From positions 43,523,842 to 43,587,841 of the forward strand of contig CM068587.1 in NCBI GenBank assembly GCA_035048485.1: DNA of 64,000 nt. Reading direction: 5' to 3'. The DNA comes from Pteria penguin. Taxonomy: Eukaryota; Mollusca; Bivalvia; Pterioida; Pteriidae. The stretch's first letter is position 1; every line of letters begins with the position of its first letter. The notes under the pieces were generated by a model. It did no database searches. It saw only the letters and a program-made list of their open reading frames with translations, and was not told where the DNA came from. The translations under genes and the position numbers were made by a program. Of this stretch, positions 1 to 11,740 are shown in pieces.

Positions 1-2388
1 GGCATTATCTGTTAACCAATTTGGATAAAAATTTACCAAATTGATAGAGGACCTTTAGTACTTCATGTATTCCTTGTTTCATTAAAATCTTTCATGTGGT
101 ATAACAGCAGAAGTGAAAAATGTGATTGAATTGTTCCTATACACCCTCATTTGGAAGTCTTAAAAAATTCATAGAAAATCCAAAAATTGAGATATTGACA
201 AAATTCTTTCAAAGTAACAATCCTTACCATAATTATGATCACAATAGTCCATAAGAAATCATCATTATCAATTAACTAGGAAATATGACACTTTTTTTTC
301 TGCATTGAATCATCAAGTCCAAAGAAATGTCGAAAAAAAATTCTAAAATTTGATTTTGGAAGGGAACCAAAATGACAATACGTCTTCACTCATCCCTCTA
401 GATCATTTCTATGCATTCTGTTTGTCTCTGTATACAGCCCGTATGAAAAAGAATATTGTTAAAGGAGGGAACTCTTTTGTGACCTACTTTTGACTATGGT
501 GGTGCCACCTGTAAAGAGGTCTGGACGAAAACAACAGAATTTGAAGAGGATCATAAGTGACTTATTTCTATCAAGATTTATTAAAATCCTTCAAACAGTT
601 TTGTAGAAAAAGTTGAAAATGTGAAAAATGGCCACCCCCCCCCCCTTTTTTTTTTGGAAGTCTTAAACGTAAAATTCCTAATTTCATATGTTGAGTGTTG
701 AGAAACATCTAAAAACTTATTTAGATGTGTAAAAAAAAAAAAAAATTTTTTTGACCACAGCTGGATTTGATCCGCTACTCTCCATATTTCAATTACCAAG
801 TATTATATGTACCATTGTGAGACCTACTTTTTAGACATGGTGGCATTATCTGTTAACCAATTTGGATGAAATTTACCACATTGATAGAGGATTTTTAGTA
901 CTTCATGTATTCCATGTTTCATTAAAATCTTTCATGTGGTTTCGTAGAAAAAGTTGAAAATGTGGAAAATGGCCAACCCCCCCTTTTTCTTGGAAGTCTT
1001 AAAAAATTCATAAAAAATCCAAAAATTGAGATAATGACAAAATTCTTTCACAATAATATTCCTTACCACAATTATGATCAAAATAGTCATTAAGAAATCA
1101 TCAATATCAATTAACTGAAAAACATGACACTTTTCTTCATTGAAATGACTAAGTCCAGAAACACGTCAAAAAAGCGTAAATTTCTATTTGACGGATCTTA
1201 ACCCCGAACACAATTTTTAATAACCCATCTTTATAGATTGTTGAAATGCAATTAGTTTCCCCATTTATGTACTGGTTCTGGAGAAGAAGATGTTTGAAGA
1301 GGGGTACCCTTTTGGGCACTTTTGGTCCCGCCCTGGATCCACCCCTGAGGGAATCTGGATCCCGAACACAATTTTAGTAGGGGACCTTGAGTACATCATT
1401 TACACAAAGTCTGATCCAAATCTGCAATGCAGTTCCAAACAGTTTTGTAGAAAAAGTTGAAAATGTGAAAAATGGCCCCCCCCCCTTTTTTTTTTTGGAA
1501 GTCTTAAACGTATAATTCCTAATTTCATATGTTGAGTGTTTAGAAACATCTTAAAACTTATTTAGATGTGTAAAAAAAAGAAAAAAAATTTTTTGACCAC
1601 AGCTGGATTTGATCCGCTACTCTCCATATTTCAATTACCAAGTATTATATGTACCATTGTGAGACCTACTTTTTAGACATGGTGGCATTATCTGTGAACC
1701 AATTTGGATGAAATTTACCACATTGATAGAGGATTTTTAGTACTTCATGTATTCCATGTTTCATTAAAATCTTTCATGTGGTTTCGTAGAAAAAGTTGAA
1801 AATGTGAAAAATGGCCAACCCCCCCTTTTTCTTGGAAGTCTTAAAAAATTCATAAAAAATCCAAAAATTGAGATAATGACAAAATTCTTTCACAATAATA
1901 TTCCTTACCACAATTATGATCAAAATAGTCATTAAGAAATCATCAATATCAATTAACTGAAAAACATGACACTTTTCTTCATTGAAATGACTAAGTCCAG
2001 AAATACGTCAAAAAAGCGTAAATTTCTATTTGACGGATCTTAACCCCGAACACAATTTTTAATAACCCATCTTTATAGATTGTTGAAATGCAATTAGTTT
2101 CCCCATTTATGTACTGGTTCTGGAGAAGAAGATGTTTGAAGAGGGGTACCCTTTTGGGCACTTTTGGTCCCGCCCTGGATCCACCCCTGAGGGAATCTGG
2201 ATCCCGAACACAATTTTAGTAGAGGACCTTGAGTACATCATTTACACAAAGTTTGATCCAAATCTGCAATGTAGTTCCAGAGAAGAAGTCGAAAATGTGA
2301 AAAAGTTAACGACGGACGACGACGACGGACGACGGACGGCGCACTATGACTATAGCTCACTTGAGCCTTTGGCTCAGGTGAGCTAAAA
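1..2388 (+). mobile_element. Type A (pearl/HINE-like) element, cut by the window start
   Basis: Interior and 3' end of a non-autonomous type A repeat. The body is AT-rich, with recurrent blocks such as TTAACCAATTTGGATGAA and AAATCCAAAAATTGAGAT. It ends in an ACGACGG microsatellite (about 2308-2340) and a terminal hairpin at 2354-2383, where CTCACTTGAGCC pairs with GGCTCAGGTGAG, followed by CTAAAAA. The same ends occur on at least eight other copies in the window. Short open frames in it are shared between copies and do not look like genes. Assignment to the bivalve pearl or HINE class rests on architecture, not on a database match. Confidence 0.8.
593..2280 (+). repeat. Direct tandem duplication of an 844-bp segment
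   Basis: The segment 593-1436 is followed by a near-identical copy at 1437-2280. Both start at AAACAGTTTTGTAGAAAAAG and run through the same C-tract/T-tract, the TTTCATATGTTGAGTG block and the GAAGAGGGGTACCC block. The first copy stops at GCAGTTCC and joins directly to AAACAG, while the second continues into AGTTCCAGAGAAGAAGTC. This is a duplication inside one type A element, consistent with unequal exchange or replication slippage. The few differences are mostly homopolymer lengths. Confidence 0.85.
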
Positions 2389-2893
2389 ATTGAGATAATG
2401 ACAAATTTCTTTCACAATTATATTCCTTACCACAATTATGATCAAAATAGTCATTAAGAAATCGTCAATATCAATTAACTGAAAAACATGACACTTTTCT
2501 GCATTGAAATGACTAAGCCCAGAAACACGTCAAAAATGCGTAAATTTTTATTTGACGGATCTTAACCCCAAACACAATTTTTAATAACCCATCTTTATAG
2601 ATTGTTGAAATGCAATTAGTTTCCCCATTTATGTACTGTTCTGGAGGAGAAGATGTTTGAAGAGGGGTACCGTTTTGGGCACTTTTGGCCCTGCCCTGGA
2701 TCCACCTCTGAGGGAATCTGGATACCGAACACAATTTTAGTAGGGGACCTTGAGTACATCATTTACACACAGTTTGATCCAAATCTGCAATGTAGTTCCA
2801 GAGAAGAAGTCGAAAATGTGAAAAAGTTAACGACGGACGGATAATGATGACGACAGACGGCACACTATGACTAAAGCTCACCTGAGCCTTTGG
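2384..2893 (+). mobile_element. Second, partial type A 3' end
   Basis: Directly after the first terminal hairpin the sequence resumes inside a type A element at AAAAATTGAGATAATGAC and runs to a second 3' end (ACGGACGG tract near 2832, then CTCACCTGAGCCTTTGGC), where it breaks off inside the hairpin. The AAAAATTGAG junction fits both the A-run after the hairpin and the interior site. It is therefore either an insertion at that A-run or a recombination junction. Confidence 0.7.
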
Positions 2894-3210
2894 CAACCAC
2901 CACAGGGAAGGTGGAAAAGTGGCCACTTTATGCAGGTGGTCGCTTAATACAAGTTAATTTTGTATAGATAATTAGAATTCTGATGCACATCGTATAAAAT
3001 CCTGTATTTTGATTGGATATTGAAAATGGATCAGGTAACGCCTCGCAGTGACACTCAATTTCTGAGAGTGTATTCACCGATACCCTGTCAGTTTTTGTAA
3101 AACACTGGCATGGTTACCCCTAATAATGGAACACCAAAAAGGTGGCTGTTGAAGTCATGTCAATGCTTAATACAGGTGGTCTTTGAAATAAGTTTGACTG
3201 TACAAGATAC
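2894..3210. other. Intron sequence with two degenerate copies of a short motif
   Basis: Intron DNA just downstream of the 3211-3289 exon. GCAGGTGGTCGCTTAATAC (about 2933) and a related ATGCTTAATACAGGTGG (about 3161) suggest an old dispersed repeat. I see no coding potential. The GTATCT splice donor of the exon lies at 3205-3210. Confidence 0.4.
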
Positions 3211-3289
3211 CTGAAGAAGCCAGCTGATGGTCATGCAAACAAGCAGCCGGGAATATCCAGCATTAACATCACACTCCTTCCAGTAACAC
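3211..3289 (-). CDS. CDAN1: Codanin-1 exon 5 of the five visible
   Basis: A 79-bp internal exon on the minus strand. The acceptor is a T-rich tract ending in TTTATTGTAG; the donor is CAG|GTATCT. The first base completes the Arg codon split at the end of the 17969-18135 exon, after which 26 codons read without a stop and include LLVCMTISWLLQ. The hydrophobic stretch corresponds to the segment that follows the 'LTVPW..EFLS' region in known codanin-1 proteins. The exon is supported by splice sites, phase and position. On length alone it would be weak, and no transcript is available. The next exon lies outside the window. Confidence 0.72.
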
Positions 3290-3683
3290 CTACAATAAAT
3301 CAAACAAATGGTTGTACCTACATTTCTTGAACATATTATGACTTAATTAAAACAGATTTAGATAATTATACAAGTCTGAAATGCATCATTACTTAAAAGA
3401 CCTTCAAAAATACTAACCACATGAAATAATTAGACAGTACATTTATCATAATTTTCTTAACTAAAAAGTACCGGTACATTTCAGAATCTCTCTCAAAACA
3501 AGATGCTCAAATTGCACTATATTCCCAGAAAGTTCCTAGCTACGGTAAATATATTCTCTTGCTTACTGTGTTTTTGACTTAGCCGCAAGTCATCGCCGTA
3601 TATGAATGATAGGGCAACAATTCCATATGTCGCCTAAACTGGCAATTTGGATAAATGGAATGGCCCACGATTCTATGCATTTT
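3290..3683. other. Intron, no feature recognised
   Basis: Low-complexity AT-rich intron DNA. I found no open frame, tandem repeat or recognisable element beyond the splice acceptor next to 3289. Confidence 0.5.
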
Positions 3684-4008
3684 GTCATGAAATGGAGCAA
3701 ATATCAAACATATATAAACAATCGGCAATAATATCTTATCCCAATCTGTCATCTGAAGGCTCTACACACATTTACTCCCAATTTGTACTAAATTTGCCGG
3801 GTTCTTAAAATGTAGTCTAAATGTAATTGCATCTCAGTAGCAGAATCAAATATGTGGATGACTTCGACTACATATAAACGAAATTGGAAATTTGACACAT
3901 ATTGGGGAAAAATGTGTGCAGAGCTTTCAAAGAACAGAGCAGGGTGACTTACTATTGCCAATCATTTGCTCAATGTTTATATATGTTCGATATTTGCTCC
4001 ATTTGATG
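3684..4008. repeat. Fold-back element with ~110-bp inverted arms
   Basis: The left arm (about 3684-3795) begins ATGGAGCAAATATC and contains CATATATAAACA and CTCTACACACATTTACTCCC. The right arm (about 3893-4008) contains, in reverse, GGGGAAAAATGTGTGCAGAG, TGTTTATATATGTTCGATAT and GCTCCATTTGATG. The arms pair with mismatches and small gaps around a loop of about 100 bp. This looks like a fold-back MITE lacking coding capacity. I found no clear target duplication. Confidence 0.65.
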
Positions 4009-4129
4009 CCGAATTACATACATGTCCTTTGATTAAATAAAGATACTGAAAAAAGACCATGAAGAAGATCAAGTCAGAAATCTTCTTTCCAATATCTTTT
4101 CTTCAATGACTTAGTTAAGTTAGTTCATT

Positions 4130-4605
4130 TAAGGACCTCAAAATGTCACATGCTTTTGGCCCTGGTCAACAACCCTGTGAAATATTGTGGTTATCCATGA
4201 AGGCAGTAAGAAGTTGTGGCAAAGAGAGAAATTTAACCCTCTCCTTTTTGATTTTCTTCTATGTCAAAAATGAAAGAGTACAGGAAAAATAAAATCTGTA
4301 ATATATATTGAAGTACATAAACAATTCTAGCACCAATATAAAGTTGGAAGAGTTGGAGTGAGAAATGAATTTCTTATAATTTCAAAATATAACAATAACA
4401 AGAGCAACATCTCGCATGGCATAATAAGCAGATTGCTTCCTTTGAATAGATGAAAAATGAAAGTATGCAAACATTCCCTTCCCCCTATTCCTCAAGATGA
4501 TACATTATTTGACCCCGGGCAACAACCCTGTGAACTGTTGTGGAAATCCATAAGGGCATTAAGAAGATGTGGCAAAGAGAAGAATTTAACCCCCTCCTCC
4601 CTTTT
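4130..4605 (+). mobile_element. Type D-like fragments
   Basis: Two related blocks, near 4140-4255 and 4500-4600, share CAACAACCCTGTGAA, GTGGCAAAGAGA and AATTTAACCC. Between them AACAAGAGCAACATCTCGC followed by GGCATAATAAGC (about 4397-4428) resembles a type D 5' end. Degenerate and without genes. Confidence 0.5.
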
Positions 4606-5096
4606 TTAGCTCACCTGAGTCAAAGGCACAAGTGAGCAATAGTCATGGCACTCTGTCCGTCGTAAACTTTTCACATTTTCGATTTCTTCTCGAGAACCGT
4701 AAACAGATTTTCATGAAACTTGAAGTACTTATGGTCTCCTACAAGTGTTATTCTTTCTTGTCCCATTCCGTCAACAGGTGGTGCCACCAAAGGCAAAAGT
4801 AAGTCGCAATGGATATCCTCCTTTGACAAACTTCTTTAGATCGGGTGCATACAGAGACAAACTGAATGCATAGGGGGATGAGTGAAGAAGTATTGTCATT
4901 TTGTTCCCTTCCAAAATCAAAATTTAGAATTTTTTTCTACATTTTATTGGACTTGGTGATTTTATTGAAAAAAAAATGTCATATTTCCCAGTTAATTGAT
5001 AATGATGATTTCTTATGGACTATTTTGATCATAATTATGATAAGTATTGTTATTTTCAAAAAATTTTGCCAATATCTCCATCCAGTGATCAATATT
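4606..5096 (-). mobile_element. Type A 3' end in reverse orientation, truncated
   Basis: Reads as the reverse complement of a type A 3' end: AGCTCACCTGAGTCAAAGGC at the left, GTCCGTCGT, CTTCTCGAGAACC, GGTGGTGCCACC, then interior blocks up to 5096, where a type D element begins. It lacks the rest of the element. Confidence 0.7.
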
Positions 5097-6362
5097 CAAC
5101 AAGAGCAACGCCTAGCGTGGCATAATATGCCTGTCGCTTAATTCAGACAGGATCAATTCGCATTTGGCATGATTTTCATGAAAAACATCTGATGTTTACT
5201 GAAGTTAATTGTGTTTCATAGCATTTTATCATAGGAATAAGTCCAAGGGCAATAACTCCTGCAGAAAAGGCCCTCTCCAACCCATCTTGGAACTTGACCT
5301 GCAAAAAAAAACTTGAAATTTTTTAGAACTAGCCCCCTCTGTAACACCTCACCCCCTCCTAAAACTATAAATTTCTCAAAAATGAAAAAAAAGATATCAA
5401 TACCTGTAATATATGTGGAAGTTGGTACATTTCACTTGTTTCATGGTAAATTTCATAATGTTTTTACAAAAATTAGATTTTTAATGAATTTTCAAAACAA
5501 AATCTTGAAATTTCTAAGTCCAAGGGCCATAAACTCCGTCAAAAGTATGTCAACTCGCACTGGTACTGACGCCACTTGGAATAAAGCTATATACCAAATT
5601 TCAACTCAATATCTTGAAAGACGGCAAAAAAAGTCCGGAAAACCTGACCTAAGACATATGATCACCCCCCACCCCCCTAAAATGAAGAAAAAAATTTTAA
5701 AACCCGTAACATATGTGATGGTTGGTACATTTTACTTGTTTCATAATAAATTACATAATGTTTTGACACAAAATAGATTTTCAATGAATTTCTGAAAAAA
5801 TCTTTCAATTTATAAGTCCAAGGGCCATAAATCTGTCAAAAGTAAGTCAATCGTAACAAAACTCGCACTGGTACTGACACTGCTTGATATAAAGCTATAT
5901 ACTAAATTTCAACCCAATATCTTGAAAGACGGCAAAAAAAAGTCTGGAAAACATGATATAAGACATATGGTCAACCCCCCCCCCCCCCAAAAAATTATCA
6001 ATTTCTCAAAAATGAAGAAAAATATATTAAAAACCGTACCATATGTGATAGTGAGTACACTTTACTTGTTTCATGAGAAATTTCATAATGTTTTGACAAA
6101 AAATAGATTTTTAATGAATTTTTAAAAAAATTTTGAAATTTATAAGTCCAAGGGGCCATAAATCTGTCAAAAGTAGGTCAACCTTAACGAAACTCGAACT
6201 GGTGCTGACGCCGCTTGAAATAAAGCTATATACTAAATTTCATCGCAATATCTTGAAAGACGTCCAAAAAAAGTCTGGAAAACATGACCCCGGACAGACG
6301 GACGGACACACGGACAGCGCCATAACATGATACGTCCTGTCTATTGGACGGGCGTATAAAAA
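5097..6362 (+). mobile_element. Type D element with ~300-bp tandem core
   Basis: Starts ACAAGAGCAACGCCTAGCG followed by TGGCATAATATGCCTGTCGC. Ends in an ACGGACGGACACACGG tract and a hairpin-like end (ATACGTCCTG ... GGACGGGCGTATAAAA). The core consists of about 3.3 tandem units of roughly 280-330 bp, marked by AAGTCCAAGGGCCATAA at about 5240, 5516, 5815 and 6144 and each carrying TGAAAGACGGCAAAAAAAGT. The open frames inside it are products of the repeat and interrupt one another. The architecture is pearl/HINE-like; the family name is inferred. Confidence 0.75.
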
Positions 6363-7220
6363 CAGTAATCCATGAGAACAGTAGGTATATTATAATGAAA
6401 ACTTGTGAGAAAAAAGGTGCACAAAAGTATACATGACTGCAAAGTATTTCTATGTTAAATTTTCTTGATTTGTATTATTTATTTAGATACATTAAAACAA
6501 TACTGTATGTGCTGCAGATCAATAACCATGTTCAATAGAATAAATACACTTCCAGCAACAAAACTGATTTACACAAGAAGACATTGGAGACAGATTATGC
6601 TCAACAAAATCTGATTTAATCACACAAATATTTGGTATATACGGGGGTGTCTTTGTGGCTTGACATCATGTGCCACATGCTTTGAATACTTGGCAAAGCT
6701 GCCATATGGATCTTAAATGCTACATGTACATCTTTATTATCAGCCCTTAAATGGACATCCTTTAATTAGGAGGATGTGATATCCCCACCTCGGAATGAAG
6801 TCAATCTACCAATTTCCAATTATAACAAGAGGTCCGTTGTGCCTTAATGGTCACTGCAACCTGCTTGACATGATATTCAATGTATCTTGATATGAGCTGC
6901 AATAGGATATAAAGTTTATGGGAAGGGATTGCAACCATTTTCAAGTTATAAGACCATTCATAAAACATTTAATGACTATAATTTATCAGTTATAAAGCAG
7001 TGTCATTCTATGTAAAAAATTGAAAATTTCATGTCTTTAGTAAATGAACTCAGTCAAGACACAAGGTATCAAGTGATTCATCAAATGAAGGGGGTGGGGT
7101 GACTAGAGGGATTTAACATTCAACTTGTAATGTCATGAAGAATAATAAAATACATGGTTCAGGCATGTGAATCTGAACATTTCTTGGATAAAGGAACTGG
7201 CTGACTCGTGTGATCCAAAA
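6363..7220. other. Intron, mostly unassigned
   Basis: AT-rich intron DNA. The only recognisable item is ACAAGAGGTCCGTTGTGCC followed by TTAATGGTCAC at about 6825-6855, which resembles the 5' end of another pearl-like family. I see no exon with acceptable splice sites. Confidence 0.4.
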
Positions 7221-7463
7221 ACAAGAGCCTATATCGCTCACCTGAGTAACCATTTTAAATATAATGTTAAAGGAGATATTAAAAATGAATATATATAAGT
7301 CCAAATAAACAAAACAAGAGGCCCAAGTGGGCCTATATCGCTCACCTGAGTACCTAGATGATCAGACATGCATGAAGGAAGAATTCATTTATTTTTGAAT
7401 TACTGTGACAAAAAGTTAAAACAAATGTTGAAAATTTGTCAAATTTTATTTTAGACCAAAATA
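7221..7463 (+). mobile_element. Type A 5' ends, including the left part of an interrupted copy
   Basis: A short 5'-end fragment at about 7223 (GAGCCTATATCGCTCACCTGAG) is followed at about 7313 by a full 5' end (AGGCCCAAGTGGGCCT, GCTCACCTGAG, then CATGCATGAAGGAAGAATTC). That copy stops at AGACCAAAATA, where another type A element is inserted. Its remainder resumes at about 10036. Confidence 0.75.
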
Positions 7464-10037
7464 AACAAGAGGCCCAAGTGGGCCTATATCGCTCACCCGA
7501 GTACCTAGATTATCAGTCATGCATGAAGGAAGAATTCATTTATTTTTGCATTAATGTGACTAAGTCAACACAGATGTTGAAAATATGTCAAATTTCATTT
7601 CAGGCTAGAATAAAAAACAACACTTTTTTGCACATCCATTCAGGTGATTTTGATATTAAGCATTTCCTTTGTCTCTGCAAGAAGTCATTCAGGGCAACAA
7701 GTAAGTCATTTTCTTTAGGTGGGGCCTTTTGTTGACTGATTTCAAGTCTGGGTCATGAACAACAATTGTTTCAAATATTGTCCAGATCTAACTTAAAATT
7801 GCCTAATTTCATATGTTGACTGTTGAGAAACATCTAAAAACTTATTTGGATGTGTAAAGAAATGAAAAAAAAATTTTGACCACAGCTGGATTTGAACCGC
7901 TACTCTCCATATTTCAATTACCAAGTGGTATATGTACTATTATGAGAACTGCTTTTTAGACATGGTGGCATTATCTGTTAACCAATTTGGATGAAATTTA
8001 CCAAATTGATAGAGGACTTTTAGTACTTCATGTATTCCATGTTTCATTAAAATCTTTCATGTGGTATAACAGCAGAAGTGAAAAATGTGATTGAATTGTT
8101 CCTATACACCCTCATTTGGAAGTCTTAAAAAATTCATAGAAAATCCAAAAATTGAGATATTGACAAAATTCTTTCAAAGTAACAATCCTTACCATAATTA
8201 TGATCACAATAGTCCATAAGAAATCATCATTATCAATTAACTAGGAAATATGACACTTTTTTCTGCATTGAATCACCAAGTCCTAAGAAATGTCGAAAAA
8301 AATTCTAAAATTTGATTTTGGAAGGGAACCAAAATGACAATACATCTTCACTCATCCCTCTAGATCATTTCTATGCATTCTGTTTGTCTCTGTATACAGC
8401 CCGTATGAAAAAGAATATTGTTAAACGAGGGAACTCTTTTGTGACCTACTCTTGACTATGGTGGCGCCACCTGTAAAGAGGTCTGGACGAAAACAACAGA
8501 ATTTGAAGAGGATCATAAGTGACTTATTTCTACCAAGATTTATTAAAATCCCTCAAACAGTTTTGTAGAAAAAGTTGAAAATGTGAAAAATGGCCAAAAC
8601 ACCCCCCACCTTTTTTTTTTTTTGGGAAGTCTTAAACGTAAAATTCCTAATTTCATATGTTGAGTGTTGAGAAACATCTAAAAACTTATTTAGATGTGTA
8701 AAAAAAAAAAAAAATTTTTTTTGACCACAGCTGGATTTGAACCGCTACTCTCCATATTTCAATTACCAAGTGGTATATGTACCATTGTGAGACCTACTTT
8801 TAGACATTATCTTTTAGGCATTATCTGTTAACCAATTTGGATGATCCGCACAAAAAACAAAAGCTTTGTAAAGGACTATGAGTACTTGCATCCTACCCAG
8901 TTTTATCACAATCCTTCAAGTTGTTCTGTAGATCAAGTTGAAGATATGAAAAATTGTCTGTCCCCCCCCTCCCCTTTCTTGGAAGTCTTAAAAAAGTCAT
9001 AAAAAATTCAAAAATCGGGATATTGAAAAAATTCCTTCGCACCAGCATTCCTTACCATAGAAATGATTAAATGAAACCAAATGAATGCATCAATGTTTAC
9101 TAAAAGAAAATAATAACTCTTTAATGCATTAAAATAACAAAGTCCAAAATAAAAATGAAAAAAACGTCAAAAATTTGATTTCGGAATGGAACCAAAAATA
9201 TCAACACTTCTTCCCATATGCCTCTAAATCATTCCTATGCAGTCGGTTTGTCGCTGTATGCACCCGATCTGAATAAGAAGTTTGTCAAAGGAGGGTACCC
9301 TCTGTGACCTACTTTTGTCTGCGGTGGTGCCACCTGTTCATGGATCCTGACAAAAATGACCACATTTGTCGGGGACCTTGAGTATTTGATGCATGCCAAG
9401 TTTCATTGAATTTCAGCAAGTGGTTCCGAAGAAAAAGTTCAAACTGTGAAATGTTTACACCAATTATCCCACCCCCTTTTTCTTGAAAGTCTTAAAAAAT
9501 TCATAAAAAATCCAAAACATAAAATATTGAAAAATTTTCTTCGCAGTAGTATTTCTTACCATCAAAATGATCAAATTAAACCAAATTAATGCATCAATGT
9601 TTACTAAAAGAAAAAATACCTCTTTTTTGCATTAAAACTACCAAGTACAAAAAAACGTCAAAAATTTGATTTCGGAACGGAACCAAAAATAACAACACTT
9701 CTTAACACATCCCTCTAGATCATTCCTATGCATTCGGTTTGTCTCTGTATGCCCCCGGTCTGAAGAAGAAGTTTGTCAAAGGAGGGTACCCTCTTTGACC
9801 TACTTTTGCCTGTGGTGGCACCACCTGTTGATGAATGCGGACGAAAAACAACAACACTTGTAGGGGACCATGAGTACTACATGCTTATCAAGTTTCATCA
9901 AATTCTGTTCAGTGGTTCTGGAGAAGAAGTCGAAAATGTGAAAAGTTAACGATGGACGACGGACAACAGACGACGGACGACGGACGGTGATTGATCACAA
10001 TAGCTCACTTGAGCCTTTGGCTCAGGTGAGCTAAAAA
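7464..10037 (+). mobile_element. Full-length type A element nested in another type A copy
   Basis: About 2.57 kb. The 5' palindrome is AGGCCCAAGTGGGCCT with GCTCACCCGAG. The core contains three diverged ~500-bp units, each with GGAAGTCTTAAAAA, a CCTTACCAT block, a TCTAGATCATTTCTATGC-like block and GTGGYRCCACCTGT. A GACGGACGACGG microsatellite follows at about 9950, then the 3' hairpin CTCACTTGAGCC/GGCTCAGGTGAG and CTAAAAA. It closely matches the copy at 14703-17297. No transposase, Rep/helicase or RT frame is present, so it is non-autonomous. Confidence 0.82.
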
Positions 10038-10800
10038 CAACAACACTTTTTTGCACATCCATTCAGGTGATTTTGATAATACGCATTTGCTTTGTCTCTG
10101 CAAGACGTGATTCAGGACAAGAAGTTAGTAATTTTCTTTAGGTGGGGCCTTTTGATTTCATGTCTGGGTCATGTACAACAATTGTTTCAAATATTGTTCA
10201 GATCAAACTTAAAATGGCCTAATTTCATATGTTGAGTGTCTGAAAACTGATTTAGATGTGTAAAGAAATGAAAAATCATTTTGACCACTGCTGGATTTAC
10301 ACCACTATTCTCCATGTTTTAATTACCAATTGGTATATATACAATTGTAACACCCAATTTTTAGCCATGGTGGCACCACCTGTTGACAACTTTGGATGAA
10401 ATGTACAAATTGATATAGGACCTATAGTACTCCATGTATACATGTACCAAGTTCCATCAAAATCTTATATGTGGTGTACATGTAACAGCAGATGTTAAAA
10501 ATGTGAAGAATTATCCATTTTTACTATTTTGAATAGTCATAATAGTCCACAACAAATAATTATTATCAATTAACTAAGACATATGACACTTTTCTACGTT
10601 GAAATCACCAAGTCCAAAACAAAGTTGAAAAAACTTCTAAGATTTGAGTTTGGAAGGGAACCAAACTGACAATACTTCTTTACTCATCCTTCCAGATCAT
10701 TATGCATTCCTTTTGTCTCTGTATACAGCCAGTATGAAGAAGAGCATTGTTAAAGGAGAGTACTCTTTTCTAACCTACTTTTATATTACTGAGATTATTT
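10038..10800 (+). mobile_element. Right part of the interrupted type A copy
   Basis: Resumes at ACAACACTTTTTTGCACATC exactly where the copy starting at about 7313 left off, then follows the type A order (CAGGTGATTTTGATA, TTTCATATGTTGAGTG, TGGTGGCACCACCTG). It fades out near 10800 without reaching a 3' hairpin. Confidence 0.7.
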
Positions 10801-10821
10801 AGTCTAAATATAATCATGTGA

Positions 10822-11358
10822 TTGATTGACTGATTGATTTTTGTTTAACGTCACACCACGAATATTTCACAAATATGGTGACGGCATCTGCCAGATGCAG
10901 GGCATACAAAGTTTTACCTTTGCAACGAACCCACCCGAAGCAGTGAGGGATCTTTAACATGCCATGCATACCACGACACATGGTCTCGGTTTATACTGTC
11001 TCATCCGAAAGACAGGACACCAGCATGGCCAGAGCGGGAATCGAACCCCAGCCTCCCGATCAGGAGTCCAGCGCGATACCACTAGGCCACGCCAGCTTGA
11101 TTGATTGATTGAATACGATTATTTCATATATATGGTGATGGCATCTGCTTGATGCTTTGCATAGAAATTTAGACCTTTGCGACGGACTCACCCGAAGCAT
11201 TGAGGGATCTTTAATGTGCCATGCCTACAGTGACACAGGACCTCAGTTTCTACTTTCTCATCTGAAAGACAGAACACTGGTGCACCCATCGCGGGAATCA
11301 AACCCAGGACCTCTCAATCACAAACCGAACACATTATCCACTAGGTCACACTGGCTTA
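10822..11358 (-). mobile_element. Two head-to-tail tRNA-derived SINEs in one insertion
   Basis: Two SINE copies on the minus strand: one with its tRNA-like head at about 11030-11097, the other with its head at about 11290-11356. The first head shows a perfect B-box GGTTCGATTCC and an A-box TGGCCTAGTGG; the second has GGTTTGATTCC. Both share the body GATCCCTCA(C/A)TGCTTCGGGTG and a GCAGATGCCGTCACCATAT-like 3' module, followed by an ATTG-type tail. The pair is bounded by one direct repeat, AATCATGTGA, at 10812-10821 and 11360-11369. The 3' module recalls the conserved tails of molluscan SINEs. Confidence 0.8.
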
Positions 11359-11369
11359 AAATCATGTGA

Positions 11370-11728
11370 ATGAGTACTGGATTTGTATCCTTTTTATCCC
11401 AAGCCCTCCCCGATTATGTAATTACGGACATAGGTGTCTATTTCATACCAAACTAAATTTGTATATATGATGACTGCATGATTTATAGTATATTATGATC
11501 ATATTTCATTGCCGGTTTATAGATGTAGATTCCACTCATCCAAGTTGCGACTTCAATATCGGTTTTGCAAACAGAAATAGCTGGAATTCGCAAAAAATGC
11601 AATCAATTCTCTGTAACCGGTCTTATCTAATTTTGTAGGTTTATAAGTTGCCTGTATTAAGACCACTAAAATCTCGCTGGAAAAGCAGAGTTTCTTTACA
11701 GCAGTGATTACTGCGATCAGATGTTCAA
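11370..11728. other. Intron, no feature recognised
   Basis: Non-repetitive-looking intron DNA between two SINE insertions. No exon, tandem repeat or inverted repeat seen. Confidence 0.45.
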
Positions 11729-11740
11729 CTTTTTTATTAC

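Noticed and set aside
5313..6330. Plus-strand proteins within the 5.1-6.4 kb tandem repeat
   Set aside because: Same explanation: several overlapping frames over one repeat unit inside a type D element.
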